Source: Streptosporangium album
GTDB lineage: Bacteria; Actinomycetota; Actinomycetes; Streptosporangiales; Streptosporangiaceae
Length of the DNA stretch: 64,000 bases
Assembly (NCBI RefSeq): GCF_014203795.1
Contig: NZ_JACHJU010000006.1
Span: 1-64,000, forward strand
Reading direction: 5' to 3'
Made by a program: the position numbers and the translations under genes. Positions 52,267 through 60,660 of this stretch are shown piece by piece (within the stretch, counting starts at the first letter, position 1; every line of letters starts with the position of its first letter). Under the pieces are notes generated by a model. The model had not been told where the DNA came from and searched no databases. It worked only from the letters and a program-made list of their open reading frames with translations.

Positions 52267-52295
52267 ACCGAACATCAAACCGAGTAATGTTCGGT
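52267..52295 (+). promoter_or_regulatory. Palindrome covering the start of the acyl-CoA synthetase gene
   Basis: ACCGAACAT (52267-52275), 11 bases, ATGTTCGGT (52287-52295). A perfect 9-bp inverted repeat whose right arm contains the first possible ATG. It is typical of a TetR-type operator. There is no ribosome site between it and the gene. Confidence 0.6.
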
Positions 52296-53852
52296 TTTAT
52301 GCACCCGGGAGCCATCGCGGCGACCTCGCCGGACAAGCCCGCTGTGATCATGGCGGGCTCCGGGCAGGTCGTGACCTTCCGCGAGTTGGACGAGGAGTCC
52401 AACCGCCTCGCCCACCTGTTCCGCGCCGCGGGGCTCCAGCCGGGCGACCACATCGCCTTCATGCTGGAGAACCATCCGCTCTTCCTGGTGATCGCCTGGG
52501 CCGCGCACCGGTCCGGCCTGTACTACACGGCCGTCGGCTCGCGGCTGAAGGCCGACGAACTCGCCTACATCGTCGACAACTGCGAGGCGCGTGTCTTCAT
52601 CTCCTCCGCCAAGCTGGCCGAGGTCGCCACCTCGATCACTCCCGCGACGCCGAAGGTCGAGCTCAGGCTCATGCTGGACGGTGTCGCCCCCGGCTTCGAC
52701 TCCTTCGAGGAGGCGGTGGCCTCCCACCCCGCCACCCCCATCGAGGACGAGTGCCAGGGCATGGACATGCTCTACTCCTCCGGCACGACCGGCCGGCCCA
52801 AGGGCGTCAAGCCTCCCCTGTCCAAGGCCACGCTGGACACCCCGGGGCCGTTGCTGCAGCTCATCCAGTTCCTGTTCGCGCCGTCCGCCGACAGCGTCTA
52901 CCTCTCCCCGGCGCCGCTCTACCACGCCGCCCCGCTGCGCTACTGCATGAACTTCCAGCGCGTGGGCGCGACGCTCGTGGTGATGGAGCGGTTCGACCCC
53001 GAGCAGGCGCTCGCGCTGATCGAGAAGTACGGCGTCACGCACTCGCAGTGGGTGCCGACCATGTTCATCAAGATGCTCAAGCTGCCGGAGCAGGTGCGGA
53101 CACGCTACGACCTCTCGTCGCTGGTGTGCGCGATCCACGCCGCCGCGCCCTGCCCCGTCCCGGTCAAGGAGGAGATGATCGAGTGGTGGGGGCCGATCAT
53201 CCACGAGTACTACGCGGGGACCGAGGGCAACGGCTTCCTGTACGTCGGTCCGGAGGACTGGCTCAAGCACAGGGGCACGGTCGGCCGCTCGCTGCTCGGC
53301 GTCGTGCACGTGTGCGACGAGGACGGCAACGAGGTGCCGCCGCGTGAGCACGGCACGGTCTATTTCGCAGACGGCCCCCAGTTCGTCTACCACGGCGACG
53401 AGGACAAGACGAGATCCTCGCGGGACCCGCTGGGCCGTGGGTGGACCACCCTCGGTGACATCGGCTATCTCGACGAGGAGGGCTTCCTCTACCTCACCGA
53501 CCGGCGCTCCTACATGATCATTTCTGGTGGGGTGAACGTCTACCCGCAGGAGGCCGAGAACGTCCTGTCGGTCCATCCGAAGGTGGCGGACGTGGCGGTC
53601 TTCGGCGTCCCGGACGAGGAGATGGGCGAGCAGGTCAAGGCCGTCGTCCAGCCCGTCTCCATGGACCTCGCCGGCCCGGCGCTCGCGGCCGAGCTGATCG
53701 ACTACTGCCGCTCCCGGCTCGCGTCCTACAAGTGCCCCACGTCGGTGGACTTCCGCGACGAGCTTCCCCGTCATCCCACGGGGAAGCTCTACAAGCGCCT
53801 CCTGCGCGACGAGTACTGGCCGCGGCCTCAGACGGGCAAGTCCGATGTCTGA
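52287..53852 (+). CDS. Acyl-CoA synthetase / AMP-dependent ligase
   Basis: A 521-residue ANL-superfamily ligase. AMP-binding P-loop MLYSSGTTGRPKGVKPPLSK, A5-type HEYYAGTEGNGF, GWTTLGDIGYLDEEGFLYLTDR (the ribose-binding Asp) and C-terminal RHPTGKLYKRLLRDEYW with the catalytic Lys. It activates a carboxylic acid to acyl-AMP and then acyl-CoA. The FadD3/caiC-like set of motifs suggests a medium or branched acid. Start candidates are ATG 52287 and 52299. Neither has a ribosome site, so leaderless translation is likely. A palindrome covers the start. Confidence 0.9.
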   Translation: MFGFMHPGAIAATSPDKPAVIMAGSGQVVTFRELDEESNRLAHLFRAAGLQPGDHIAFMLENHPLFLVIAWAAHRSGLYYTAVGSRLKADELAYIVDNCEARVFISSAKLAEVATSITPATPKVELRLMLDGVAPGFDSFEEAVASHPATPIEDECQGMDMLYSSGTTGRPKGVKPPLSKATLDTPGPLLQLIQFLFAPSADSVYLSPAPLYHAAPLRYCMNFQRVGATLVVMERFDPEQALALIEKYGVTHSQWVPTMFIKMLKLPEQVRTRYDLSSLVCAIHAAAPCPVPVKEEMIEWWGPIIHEYYAGTEGNGFLYVGPEDWLKHRGTVGRSLLGVVHVCDEDGNEVPPREHGTVYFADGPQFVYHGDEDKTRSSRDPLGRGWTTLGDIGYLDEEGFLYLTDRRSYMIISGGVNVYPQEAENVLSVHPKVADVAVFGVPDEEMGEQVKAVVQPVSMDLAGPALAAELIDYCRSRLASYKCPTSVDFRDELPRHPTGKLYKRLLRDEYWPRPQTGKSDV

Positions 53853-54069
53853 GGGCCGGCTCATCCGTCCAGATCGCGACGGCCGCCTACCGCGACTGAG
53901 CGCCTCGCGGCCGGCGAATGCACCGCGCGGGCTTACACACGCCCTGAACGCTTTGAGGCGACCTTCGAAGGCCTGAACCGGACCCGTTCGACACCGCTGT
54001 CGCGCAGCGGGCGCAGTCCCAGTCGTCGGCCTCCAGCAGTTCGTGGCCCACCTCCACTCGGGGGACGCC
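53853..54069. other. Non-coding or decayed DNA
   Basis: A 217-bp stretch after the acyl-CoA synthetase. Open frames here are arginine/serine-rich products of the wrong frame, with no family similarity or start signals. It adjoins the FAD-oxidoreductase remnant and may be its unrecognisable 3' part. Confidence 0.4.
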
Positions 54070-54385
54070 GTCGCCGCGCGGGCGTCCGTGTTGCCCACGC
54101 GCTGGACCTCGCCCACGACGGCATCGGCCGTACGGGCACGGGCCTCGACACGGTCCTGCGCCGCACGCAGTTTCCCCTCGTCCGCGCTGACGAGGAGGGC
54201 GCCGTTGCGGGCGGTAGCCGGTCCGGGTGCTGCCCGCTTCGGCGAGAAGCTCGATGACCTGCGGGTAGTAGGCCGCGCCGGCCGCGTAGAGCTCGTGGAA
54301 GGGCCCCTCGGCGGTGGACGCCCAGGGGGAGATGATGCCCGCGCTGGCGTCCGTCGCCTGTCCCGTATCTGCGGAATCGACGTGC
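54070..54385 (-). pseudogene. FAD-dependent oxidoreductase (DadA-like) remnant
   Basis: Reading leftwards from about 54385: SADTGQATDASAGIISPWAS, then ELYAAGAAYYPQVIELLAEA and TRTGYR, typical of the region just after the FAD-binding Rossmann motif in DadA/glycine-oxidase-like enzymes. A one-base shift at about 54221 then moves the match (RNGALLVSADEGKLRAAQDR, GEVQRV) into another frame. Similarity ends near 54080. The GxGxxG start and the whole C-terminal part are missing, so it is a dead fragment of a once ~400-residue gene. Confidence 0.6.
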
Positions 54386-54685
54386 GGGGCCGCTCAGCCC
54401 CCACCGGTTCTTCCGCAACGGTAGAGGCCCTGTCCGGTGAATCCCCGGCCGGGGCATCTGGTTGGGGATTCACCGGTGCGCGACACGGGAAGAGCCGATT
54501 TTCTCGGACAGGTCAAGATCGATCTCTGTCTTGACCAGCTTCGATAAAGCGGCCGTCAGAGGATCCGGGCAACCGAGATCATCCCCTTAAGCTGCTCTTA
54601 CGCGCCTTCAGGCATTGTTTGAGTCGCCGGGAGGACCGGTCGCCGCCCGGCTACTCACGGGCGGACGCAAGACTTGGGGGAAGAC
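54386..54685. promoter_or_regulatory. Upstream region of htrA
   Basis: A 300-bp region without a gene. GGTCAAGA (54511-54518) and TCTTGACC (54529-54536) form an 8-bp inverted repeat with a 10-base centre, a possible operator. No convincing -10/-35 pair was identified. Confidence 0.4.
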
Positions 54686-56017
54686 ATGGACCCGAACAAG
54701 AATGAGCAGGACACCACTCCGGCCGACGCGACCCCCAGGAACGACGGCTGGACCCAGTTCGGCAAGACGCCGCCGCGCACCGGCGAGTACGCCATGGGCA
54801 GGGGGGCGGACCAGAGCGCGGGTGACGCCGGGCCGCAGCCGACGCTGATCCATCCGGTGCCGGAACCGCTCGCGGCCCCGGTGCCCGCCCAGCGGGCCAG
54901 GCTGACCACCGGGCAGAAGGTGGGGGCGGGGCTCGCGCTGGCCGCGATGGCGGTCGGCGGTGGAGTGGTGGGCGCCCTGGCCGCGACCTCGTTCGGCGGC
55001 TCCGGCACCACGCTCGCCTCCTCCGCCGGCCCGGTCGTCAACCCGGTCGGCAATGTGACCACCGTCGCCGACGTGGCCAAGGCCGTCCAGCCCGCGGTGG
55101 TGTCCATCCAGATCAAGACCAGTGCCGGCGGTGGTGAGGGTTCCGGCGTGGTGCTGTCGACCGACGGACTGATCCTGACCAACAACCACGTGGTGGAGGC
55201 CGGCGGGCTGGGTCAGGGCGCCCAGGTGAGCGTCAAGTTCAGCGACGGCAAGTCCGTCGGGGCAAAGGTCGTCGGCACCGATCCCGTCACCGACCTCGCG
55301 GTCATCAGGGCGGACGACGTCTCCGGCCTCACCGCGGCCTCGATCGGTGACAGCGACCGGCTCAAGGTGGGCGACTCCGTGCTCGCCATCGGCAGCCCGC
55401 TCGGCCTGTCCGGCTCGGTCACCGCCGGAATCGTCAGCGCGCTGAACCGCACGGTGACCGTCGGCGGCGAGCAGCAGCAACAGCTCCCGCCGGGCTGGGG
55501 CGGTGGCCAGCAGCAGCAGAGCGGCAGCGCGCCCACGGCCATCGGCGGTGCCATCCAGACCGACGCGGCGATCAACCCCGGCAACTCCGGCGGCGCGCTG
55601 GTCAACGCGTCCGGGCAGGTGATCGGTATCAACACCGCCATCGCCACCAACGGCGGCGAGGGCAACATCGGCGTCGGTTTCGCCATCCCGATCAACACCG
55701 CCAAGCAGGTCGCCCAGCAACTCATCGAGAAGGGCAAGGTCACCCACGCCTTCCTGGGTGTCTCCCTCGCCTCCGCCGCCGAGGGCACGAGTGGGGCCCT
55801 GGTCAGCGAGGTGACCGCGGGCAGCCCCGCAGCCCAGGCGGGGATCAAGCAGGGCGACCTCATCACCAAGATCAACGACACCGTGGTCGACGACGGCACC
55901 ACCGTCGTCGGCGCCGTCCGCGGGTTCAAGCCGGGGCAGAAGGTGACCGTGACCTACGTCCGCGACGGCCGGCCCCAGACCGCCACGGTGACCCTCGCCG
56001 AGAAGACCGGCGAGTAG
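54686..56017 (+). CDS. htrA: HtrA/DegP-type S1C serine protease, membrane-anchored
   Basis: A 443-residue protein. ATG 54686 follows GGGGGAAG. The cytoplasmic N-terminus (~1-80) is polar and disordered, and one TM helix follows (GAGLALAAMAVGGGVVGALAA). The trypsin-like domain has His in LILTNNHVVEAG, Asp in TDPVTDLAVIRA and Ser in INPGNSGGALVNASG. A Q/G-rich insert (EQQQQLPPGWGGGQQQQSGS) sits in a surface loop. The C-terminal PDZ domain spans ~350-440 (AFLGVSLAS, GSPAAQAGIKQGDLITKIND). It degrades misfolded exported proteins outside the membrane. A 20-bp terminator follows. Confidence 0.93.
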   Translation: MDPNKNEQDTTPADATPRNDGWTQFGKTPPRTGEYAMGRGADQSAGDAGPQPTLIHPVPEPLAAPVPAQRARLTTGQKVGAGLALAAMAVGGGVVGALAATSFGGSGTTLASSAGPVVNPVGNVTTVADVAKAVQPAVVSIQIKTSAGGGEGSGVVLSTDGLILTNNHVVEAGGLGQGAQVSVKFSDGKSVGAKVVGTDPVTDLAVIRADDVSGLTAASIGDSDRLKVGDSVLAIGSPLGLSGSVTAGIVSALNRTVTVGGEQQQQLPPGWGGGQQQQSGSAPTAIGGAIQTDAAINPGNSGGALVNASGQVIGINTAIATNGGEGNIGVGFAIPINTAKQVAQQLIEKGKVTHAFLGVSLASAAEGTSGALVSEVTAGSPAAQAGIKQGDLITKINDTVVDDGTTVVGAVRGFKPGQKVTVTYVRDGRPQTATVTLAEKTGE

Positions 56018-56026
56018 TCCCCGCCG

Positions 56027-56071
56027 ACGGCCGTGCCGCCGGGGTCGCGGTGACCCCGGCGGCACGGCCGT
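56027..56071. terminator. htrA terminator (bidirectional)
   Basis: A perfect 20-bp stem starting ACGGCCGTGCCGCC (56027-56046), loop GCGGT, complement at 56052-56071. It lies between the convergent stops at 56017 and 56112. Confidence 0.9.
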
Positions 56072-56111
56072 TCCCGGCATCCCGAGAGCGTCTCGTCTCG
56101 GACCGCGGCGC

Positions 56112-56849
56112 TCAGGAGAAGCGGTTGCCCTCGTCGCGCCGGTAGGCCCACACGGCCAGGGCCCCGGCCACCACGGTCCAGACGCCGAACATGGCCATCG
56201 ACAGGGTCCCCGGGGTGCCGTGGCCGACCGCGGCCCAGACCAGTTCGACGGCGCCCCGGCTGGGCAGGAAGGGCGCGACCACCTCGATGAACGCCGGGGT
56301 GTACATCGGGTTCATGAACAGCCCCCCGCCCACCGCCATCGGGAACAGTGTCAGCTGCACCACCGCGATCGCGGCCTTGGACGGCAGCGCGTAGCCGATG
56401 AACAGGCCCAGGAGCTGGAACGGGACCGACGCGACCACCAGGGCTCCGAGGCCCAGCAGCAGCCGGCCGGGTGTCACGGTGGCCTCGGTGAGCAGTGCGG
56501 AGACGATCAGCACCGGCACGATCCCGATCGCCGTCATGATCAGCGCGGTGAGGATCCGGGCCCCGAACCTCGGCCAGGAGCCCGCGGGAAGAGTGCGGGT
56601 GTAGGGGTCCCAGGGCTGGGCGCGATCCTCGGAGACCCCCAGGCCGTGGGTGAACAGGCCGCTGGACATCACCGCGAAGATCAACATCGAGGCGGTGGCC
56701 AGAGTGGCCCCGAGGGGATCGTCTCCGGCGAACGGCACCACGAAGAAGAGCATTGAGGCGGCGGGGAAGAAACCGTTTCCGATCAGCGCGATCGGCACGC
56801 GGACGGTCTCCAGTAACTGATACCGGGTATGGGTAAGAAGAAGTGACAT
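56112..56849 (-). CDS. ABC-2 type transporter permease
   Basis: A 245-residue permease with six hydrophobic helices (IALIGNGFFPAASMLFFVVP, ATASMLIFAVMSSGLF, ILTALIMTAIGIVPVLIVSA, ALVVASVPFQLLGLFIGYA, and others). The ABC-2 hallmarks are the first cytoplasmic helix TRYQLLETVRVP and the GLGVSEDRAQPWDPYTRTLP loop. It pairs with the ATPase gene 123 bp upstream. An exporter of unknown substrate (drug, lipid or peptide). Confidence 0.88.
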   Translation of the reverse strand: MSLLLTHTRYQLLETVRVPIALIGNGFFPAASMLFFVVPFAGDDPLGATLATASMLIFAVMSSGLFTHGLGVSEDRAQPWDPYTRTLPAGSWPRFGARILTALIMTAIGIVPVLIVSALLTEATVTPGRLLLGLGALVVASVPFQLLGLFIGYALPSKAAIAVVQLTLFPMAVGGGLFMNPMYTPAFIEVVAPFLPSRGAVELVWAAVGHGTPGTLSMAMFGVWTVVAGALAVWAYRRDEGNRFS

Positions 56850-56972
56850 GGGGGTGTCCTCTCGGGGGACGGGACGCGTGGGAGCGGGGCCGTACAGGGA
56901 CCGGGCCGGGGTCGCCGGTGTGCGCTGCCGGCGGGGGAGGGTGCTTCGAGGAGGGGGCGCCGGGGCGGTGCC

Positions 56973-57914
56973 TCAGGCGGCCTGCGGCTCGCGGGCGGTG
57001 AGGGTGAGGAACGCCTCCTCCAGGGAGGTGGCGCGGATCTCCAGGTCGGAGAAGGGGATCTCGGCGCGGACCAGGGCGCGCACCAGGGTGTCGGCGTCGG
57101 CGGTGAGCAGGTGGGTCCGGGCGCCCTCCCGCTCCGTGCTCAGGACGCCGGGCAGGTCGGGAAGGGCGTCGGCGGTCAGGGTGACGCGCCGGACACCCGC
57201 GATGCCCCGCACGTCGGCGGTGGTGCCGTCGGCGAGGACACGGCCCTCCCCGATGACCACGACCCGCTCGGCCAGCGCCTCGACCTCCTCCAGATAGTGG
57301 CTGGTGAGAACGACGGTGCCGCCGTCGGCGTGGAAGTGCCGGATGCCGTCCCAGAGCGCCCGGCGGGCCTCGACGTCCAGCCCCGTGGTCGGCTCGTCCA
57401 GGAAGACCAGCCGGGGGGCGCCGACGAAGGCCAGTGCCACCGCGAGCCGTCGCTTCTGCCCGCCCGACAGCCCCCCGATCTGGCGGCGCTCCATCCCGGA
57501 CAGGGCGAACTGTTCCAGCAGCGCCCCCCGTGCGACGCTCCGCGGGTAGTGGGCTGCGACGAAGTCCACGACCTCGCCGATCCGCAGGGTCGACGGCAGT
57601 CCGGTCTCCTGGGGGGTGACGCCGATGCCGCGCCGCAGCCGCGGGTCGGCGGGGGAGCCGCCGAACAGCTCGACCCGGCCCGCGCTGGGCCTGCGCAGCC
57701 CCACGAACAGGTTGATCAGGGTGGACTTGCCCGCACCGTTGGGGCCGAGCAGGCCGACCAGCTCGCCTGCGTGGATGTCGAGGGAGAGCCCGTTCAGGGC
57801 GAGCACGTCCCCGTAGCGCCTGGTGACCCCGACGGCGCGCGCCAGGACCTCAGCCACCGGCTCGGAGGTCGGCTCCGTGAGCCCTGTCAGAGGGTCCGTC
57901 GTCTGTTCTGCCAT
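56973..57914 (-). CDS. ABC transporter ATPase (drug/lipid exporter type)
   Basis: A 313-residue ATPase. Walker A GLLGPNGAGKSTLINLFVGL, Q-loop GVTPQETGLP, signature GLSGGQKRRLAVALAF, Walker B LVFLDEPTTGLD and H-loop VLTSHYLEEVEALA. A C-terminal ~80-residue extension (VRRVTLTADALPDLPGVLST ... LEEAFLTLT) is the DrrA/CcmA-like dimerisation part. It works with the downstream ABC-2 permease. It follows the winged-helix regulator and its membrane partner in one leftward operon. Confidence 0.92.
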   Translation of the reverse strand: MAEQTTDPLTGLTEPTSEPVAEVLARAVGVTRRYGDVLALNGLSLDIHAGELVGLLGPNGAGKSTLINLFVGLRRPSAGRVELFGGSPADPRLRRGIGVTPQETGLPSTLRIGEVVDFVAAHYPRSVARGALLEQFALSGMERRQIGGLSGGQKRRLAVALAFVGAPRLVFLDEPTTGLDVEARRALWDGIRHFHADGGTVVLTSHYLEEVEALAERVVVIGEGRVLADGTTADVRGIAGVRRVTLTADALPDLPGVLSTEREGARTHLLTADADTLVRALVRAEIPFSDLEIRATSLEEAFLTLTAREPQAA

Positions 57915-57944
57915 CGGTGGAACCTTCCTTTCTCGGATCGTGTG

Positions 57945-58265
57945 TCAGCTGTCGCCGGAAGGCGGTGTCATGGTCGTGTTCAGCAGTTGGCGGATGGCCG
58001 CGGTGTAGTCCTCGAAGGCGAGGCGTCCCCGCCGGGTGAGGGCGGCGTAGGTGACGGGGGTCCGGCCCTTGTGGGCTTTGACGATCTCCACGTATCCGGC
58101 CTCCTCAAGCTTGGTGAGGTGCACCGACAGGTTGCCCGCCGTCATCCCGAGGAGATCCTTCAGCCCGGGGAAGGTGATCCGGTCACCCTCGTTCAGCGTG
58201 TTGAGCGTGACGACCACCCGCAGCCGGGCCTGCGCGTGGATCACCGGGTCGAGTTCGGGGGTCAC
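57945..58265 (-). CDS. Winged-helix transcriptional regulator (HTH_27 type)
   Basis: A 106-residue regulator from GTG 58265, which overlaps the preceding gene's stop (GTGA). PELDPVIHAQARLRVVVTLN, FPGLKDLLGMTAGNLSVHLT, KLEEAGYVEIVKAHKGRTPV and YAALTRRGRLAFEDYTAAIR give the full winged helix seen in small MarR/ArsR-like transporter regulators. It probably controls its own operon through the palindromes at 58906-58944. Confidence 0.88.
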   Translation of the reverse strand: MTPELDPVIHAQARLRVVVTLNTLNEGDRITFPGLKDLLGMTAGNLSVHLTKLEEAGYVEIVKAHKGRTPVTYAALTRRGRLAFEDYTAAIRQLLNTTMTPPSGDS

Positions 58266-58888
58266 CGGTGGGTTCTCCGGCGGAGCACCAGCCCGGCGGC
58301 GATCGATCCGCCGCCCGCGCCCACCGACATCAGCAGGGCGTGCCAGCCCGGTCCGGCGGTCGTGCCGATCGCGTTGAGAACGGCCAGCCCCGCGCCGAAG
58401 ACGAACATCGGCCGGACGTGCCAGATGGCGCCGCCCGCCATGTAGAGGACGGCGACCACCGTCATCGACAGGCTCGCCCAGAGCAGGCTCCGTTCCGCCT
58501 CGGGAAGCTGCGCGCCGACCCGGATGGCGATCGCCGCGGCGGAGAGGAAGCCGAACGTCCAGGCGAAGCCGTACATCATGCCGCGCGCCTGGGACATGCC
58601 ATGCACCGGGCTGCCGAGCTGCCACATGGTGAGCGCGCTGACCAGCATCGCCAGTGTCATCATCCCGAGCAGCAGCGCCATCGCGACGCCGATCGGGATC
58701 GGCAGGTACGGCGTGCCGGACAGGCCGTGGTGGAGGAAGAACGCTCCGAACCCGACGAGCCAGGCGACTCCCCATGCCAGGTAGTGCGGCACCGGGTCGG
58801 GGGTGAACCGGTCGGCCGCCGCCGAGCCTTGCTTCTCGATCAGCCGGAGCGTCTCCTCGGGGCTCAGCACCCGCTCGTCGTCGTCCAT
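58262..58888 (-). CDS. Membrane protein coupled to the winged-helix regulator
   Basis: A 208-residue protein from ATG 58888 (AAGGAG six bases upstream). A soluble N-terminal segment (MDDDERVLSPEETLRLIEKQ) is followed by six hydrophobic helices (YLAWGVAWLVGFGAFFLHHG, IGVAMALLLGMMTLAMLVSA, GMMYGFAWTFGFLSAAAIAI, LLWASLSMTVVAVLYMAGGA, and others). I know no function for the family. Its stop overlaps the regulator start, so it may be a membrane-bound sensor or modulator of that regulator (inference). Confidence 0.82.
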   Translation of the reverse strand: MDDDERVLSPEETLRLIEKQGSAAADRFTPDPVPHYLAWGVAWLVGFGAFFLHHGLSGTPYLPIPIGVAMALLLGMMTLAMLVSALTMWQLGSPVHGMSQARGMMYGFAWTFGFLSAAAIAIRVGAQLPEAERSLLWASLSMTVVAVLYMAGGAIWHVRPMFVFGAGLAVLNAIGTTAGPGWHALLMSVGAGGGSIAAGLVLRRRTHR

Positions 58889-58905
58889 GGCCAACTCCTT
58901 GAGCA

Positions 58906-58944
58906 TGCAAAGCGGTTTGCAGTTCAAACCTTGTGGTTTGAACT
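58906..58944 (-). promoter_or_regulatory. Double palindrome at the promoter of the ABC/winged-helix operon
   Basis: AGTTCAAACC (58921-58930), TTGT, GGTTTGAACT (58935-58944) is a perfect 10-bp inverted repeat. TGCAAA-GCGG-TTTGCA (58906-58921) abuts it and shares the AAACC/GGTTT core. On the minus strand TTGAGT, 18 bases, TATAGT forms a promoter whose -10 overlaps the first palindrome. This is a strong autoregulatory operator candidate. Confidence 0.75.
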
Positions 58945-58980
58945 ATAAACCACATTGCTCCATCAACTCAAGAGGTGCGC

Positions 58981-60660
58981 TCAGCGCCCGGCGGCCAACG
59001 CCTCCGACCGCCACAGGTCGCGGTAGTAGCCGGCCGTACCCACCAGCTCCTCGTGGGTGCCGCGCTGGATCACCGAACCGTTCTCCAGCACGACGATCTC
59101 GTCCACCTCCTCCAGCCCGTGCAGGCGGTGGGTGACCAGCAGCGTCGTGTGGCCATGGGTGGCGTCCAGCAGGTCGGCCATGAGGGCGTCGGCGGTCTCC
59201 TCGTCCAGCGCTTCTGCGGGTTCGTCCAGCAGCAGCACAGGCGGGTCGTTCAGCAGCGCCCGCGCCAGCGCCAGCCGCTGCAGCTGCCCCCCGGACACCG
59301 TCCGCCCGTCCTCCCCGAGCACCGTGTCCCACCCGGTCCGCTCCACCCACCGCTCCAGGCGTGCCCGCCGTACGGCCTCCGCCAGCGCGTCCTGGCCCGC
59401 GTCCGGTCCGGCCAGCCGAAGGTTGTCCCGGACCGAGGCCTGGAACACGTACGGATCCTGCGTCAGCCCCGTCATCACCCGCCGGACGTCGTCGGCGGAC
59501 AGCTCCCCGATCTCCACCCCGCTCAGCCGGATCGTGCCGGACTCGGGTTCCACCAGGCGCATGAGGGCCGACAGCAGCGTGCTCTTGCCGGCGCCGCTGG
59601 GGCCGACCAGGGCGACGCGCCTGCCGGGGGTGAGGGTGAGGCTGACACCGTTGAGGGCGGGGGAGCGGTCGGCGCTGTGCCGGACCACCAGGCCGTCGAT
59701 CTCGACGGTCGGCGGGCCGCCGGGGACGGCGGCGGGGGTGGCGGGGTCGGTCACGGCGGGCGGGGTCGCGCGGACCTCTCTGAGTCGGCGGAGGGCGGCG
59801 AGCACCCCGGTCAGCCGCTCCCCGGCCGCGGCCATCGGCAGCACCGGCTCGAACGACACCAGCGAGACCAGCGCGAGCACCGCCGTGGGGACCGCCCCGG
59901 CCCCGGCGCCCCGCGCGGTTAGGACGACCGCCAGCACGGTGAGGCCCTGGGCGAGCACGCCCAGAGCCATGGCCACCGCGTTCGCCCTGGCCTGCCGGCG
60001 TTCCAGCGAGGCCAGCCGCGCGTCGGCCTCGGCGCAGGCCGCCAGCGCCCGGTCACCGGCTCCGTAGGCGGCCAGGTCCGCGGAGCCGTGCACCAGGTCG
60101 GCGACCCTGGCGGCCAGCTCGGCCCGTGCGGGGGCGATCCGCGCAGACCATCGCCTGGCCGCGGCGGCCGTGCCCGCCGGGATCAGTGCCCCGGCCACCA
60201 CCAGCCCGGCCAGCAGCACCAACGCCGCGACCGGGAGCAGGAACAGCGCGAGCACGACCGCGGTCACCGTGGTGACCAGCGCGGCCACCGCCGGGAGCAG
60301 GCAGCGGACCAGCAGGTCCTGTGCCGCGTCGGTGTCGTCGACCATCCGGCTGAGCAGGTCGGCGCCCCGCTGCTTCAGCGGCCCGGCCGGGATGAGCGCC
60401 GCGTACAGCCGCTCCCGGGTCGTCGCCTGAGCCCGCAGCGCGACGTCGTGCCCGGCCAGGCGCTCGCCGTACCGGAAGACGCCCTTGCTCGTCGCGAACG
60501 CCCGGACCCCGACGATCGCCACGCTCAGCGCGGCCAGCGGGGGCTGCTCGGCTGCCCTGGTGATCAGCCACGCGGCCGATCCGATCAGCCCGAGCCCGGC
60601 CAGCTCGGCCGCCGCTCCCGCCGAGGCGGCGAGAGCCAGCCGTCCACCCATCCGGTTCAC
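58981..60660 (-). CDS. cydC: Heterodimeric ABC exporter subunit CydC (thiol export)
   Basis: A 559-residue fused permease-ATPase. Six TM helices cover ~1-300 (LAASAGAAAELAGLGLIGSA, LLPAVAALVTTVTAVVLALF). The nucleotide-binding domain has Walker A VALVGPSGAGKSTLLSAL, signature RTVSGGQLQRLALARAL, Walker B PVLLLDEPAEALDEET and VTHRLHGLEEVD. The non-canonical DEPAEALD is typical of CydC. With CydD it exports cysteine/glutathione-type thiols needed to assemble cytochrome bd. GTG 60660 overlaps the cydD stop. Confidence 0.93.
   Translation of the reverse strand: MNRMGGRLALAASAGAAAELAGLGLIGSAAWLITRAAEQPPLAALSVAIVGVRAFATSKGVFRYGERLAGHDVALRAQATTRERLYAALIPAGPLKQRGADLLSRMVDDTDAAQDLLVRCLLPAVAALVTTVTAVVLALFLLPVAALVLLAGLVVAGALIPAGTAAAARRWSARIAPARAELAARVADLVHGSADLAAYGAGDRALAACAEADARLASLERRQARANAVAMALGVLAQGLTVLAVVLTARGAGAGAVPTAVLALVSLVSFEPVLPMAAAGERLTGVLAALRRLREVRATPPAVTDPATPAAVPGGPPTVEIDGLVVRHSADRSPALNGVSLTLTPGRRVALVGPSGAGKSTLLSALMRLVEPESGTIRLSGVEIGELSADDVRRVMTGLTQDPYVFQASVRDNLRLAGPDAGQDALAEAVRRARLERWVERTGWDTVLGEDGRTVSGGQLQRLALARALLNDPPVLLLDEPAEALDEETADALMADLLDATHGHTTLLVTHRLHGLEEVDEIVVLENGSVIQRGTHEELVGTAGYYRDLWRSEALAAGR

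Noticed and set aside
52275-54473. 732-codon minus-strand frame across the acyl-CoA synthetase
   Set aside because: Mostly antisense to the synthetase. Only its first part overlaps the real FAD-oxidoreductase remnant, which is annotated separately.
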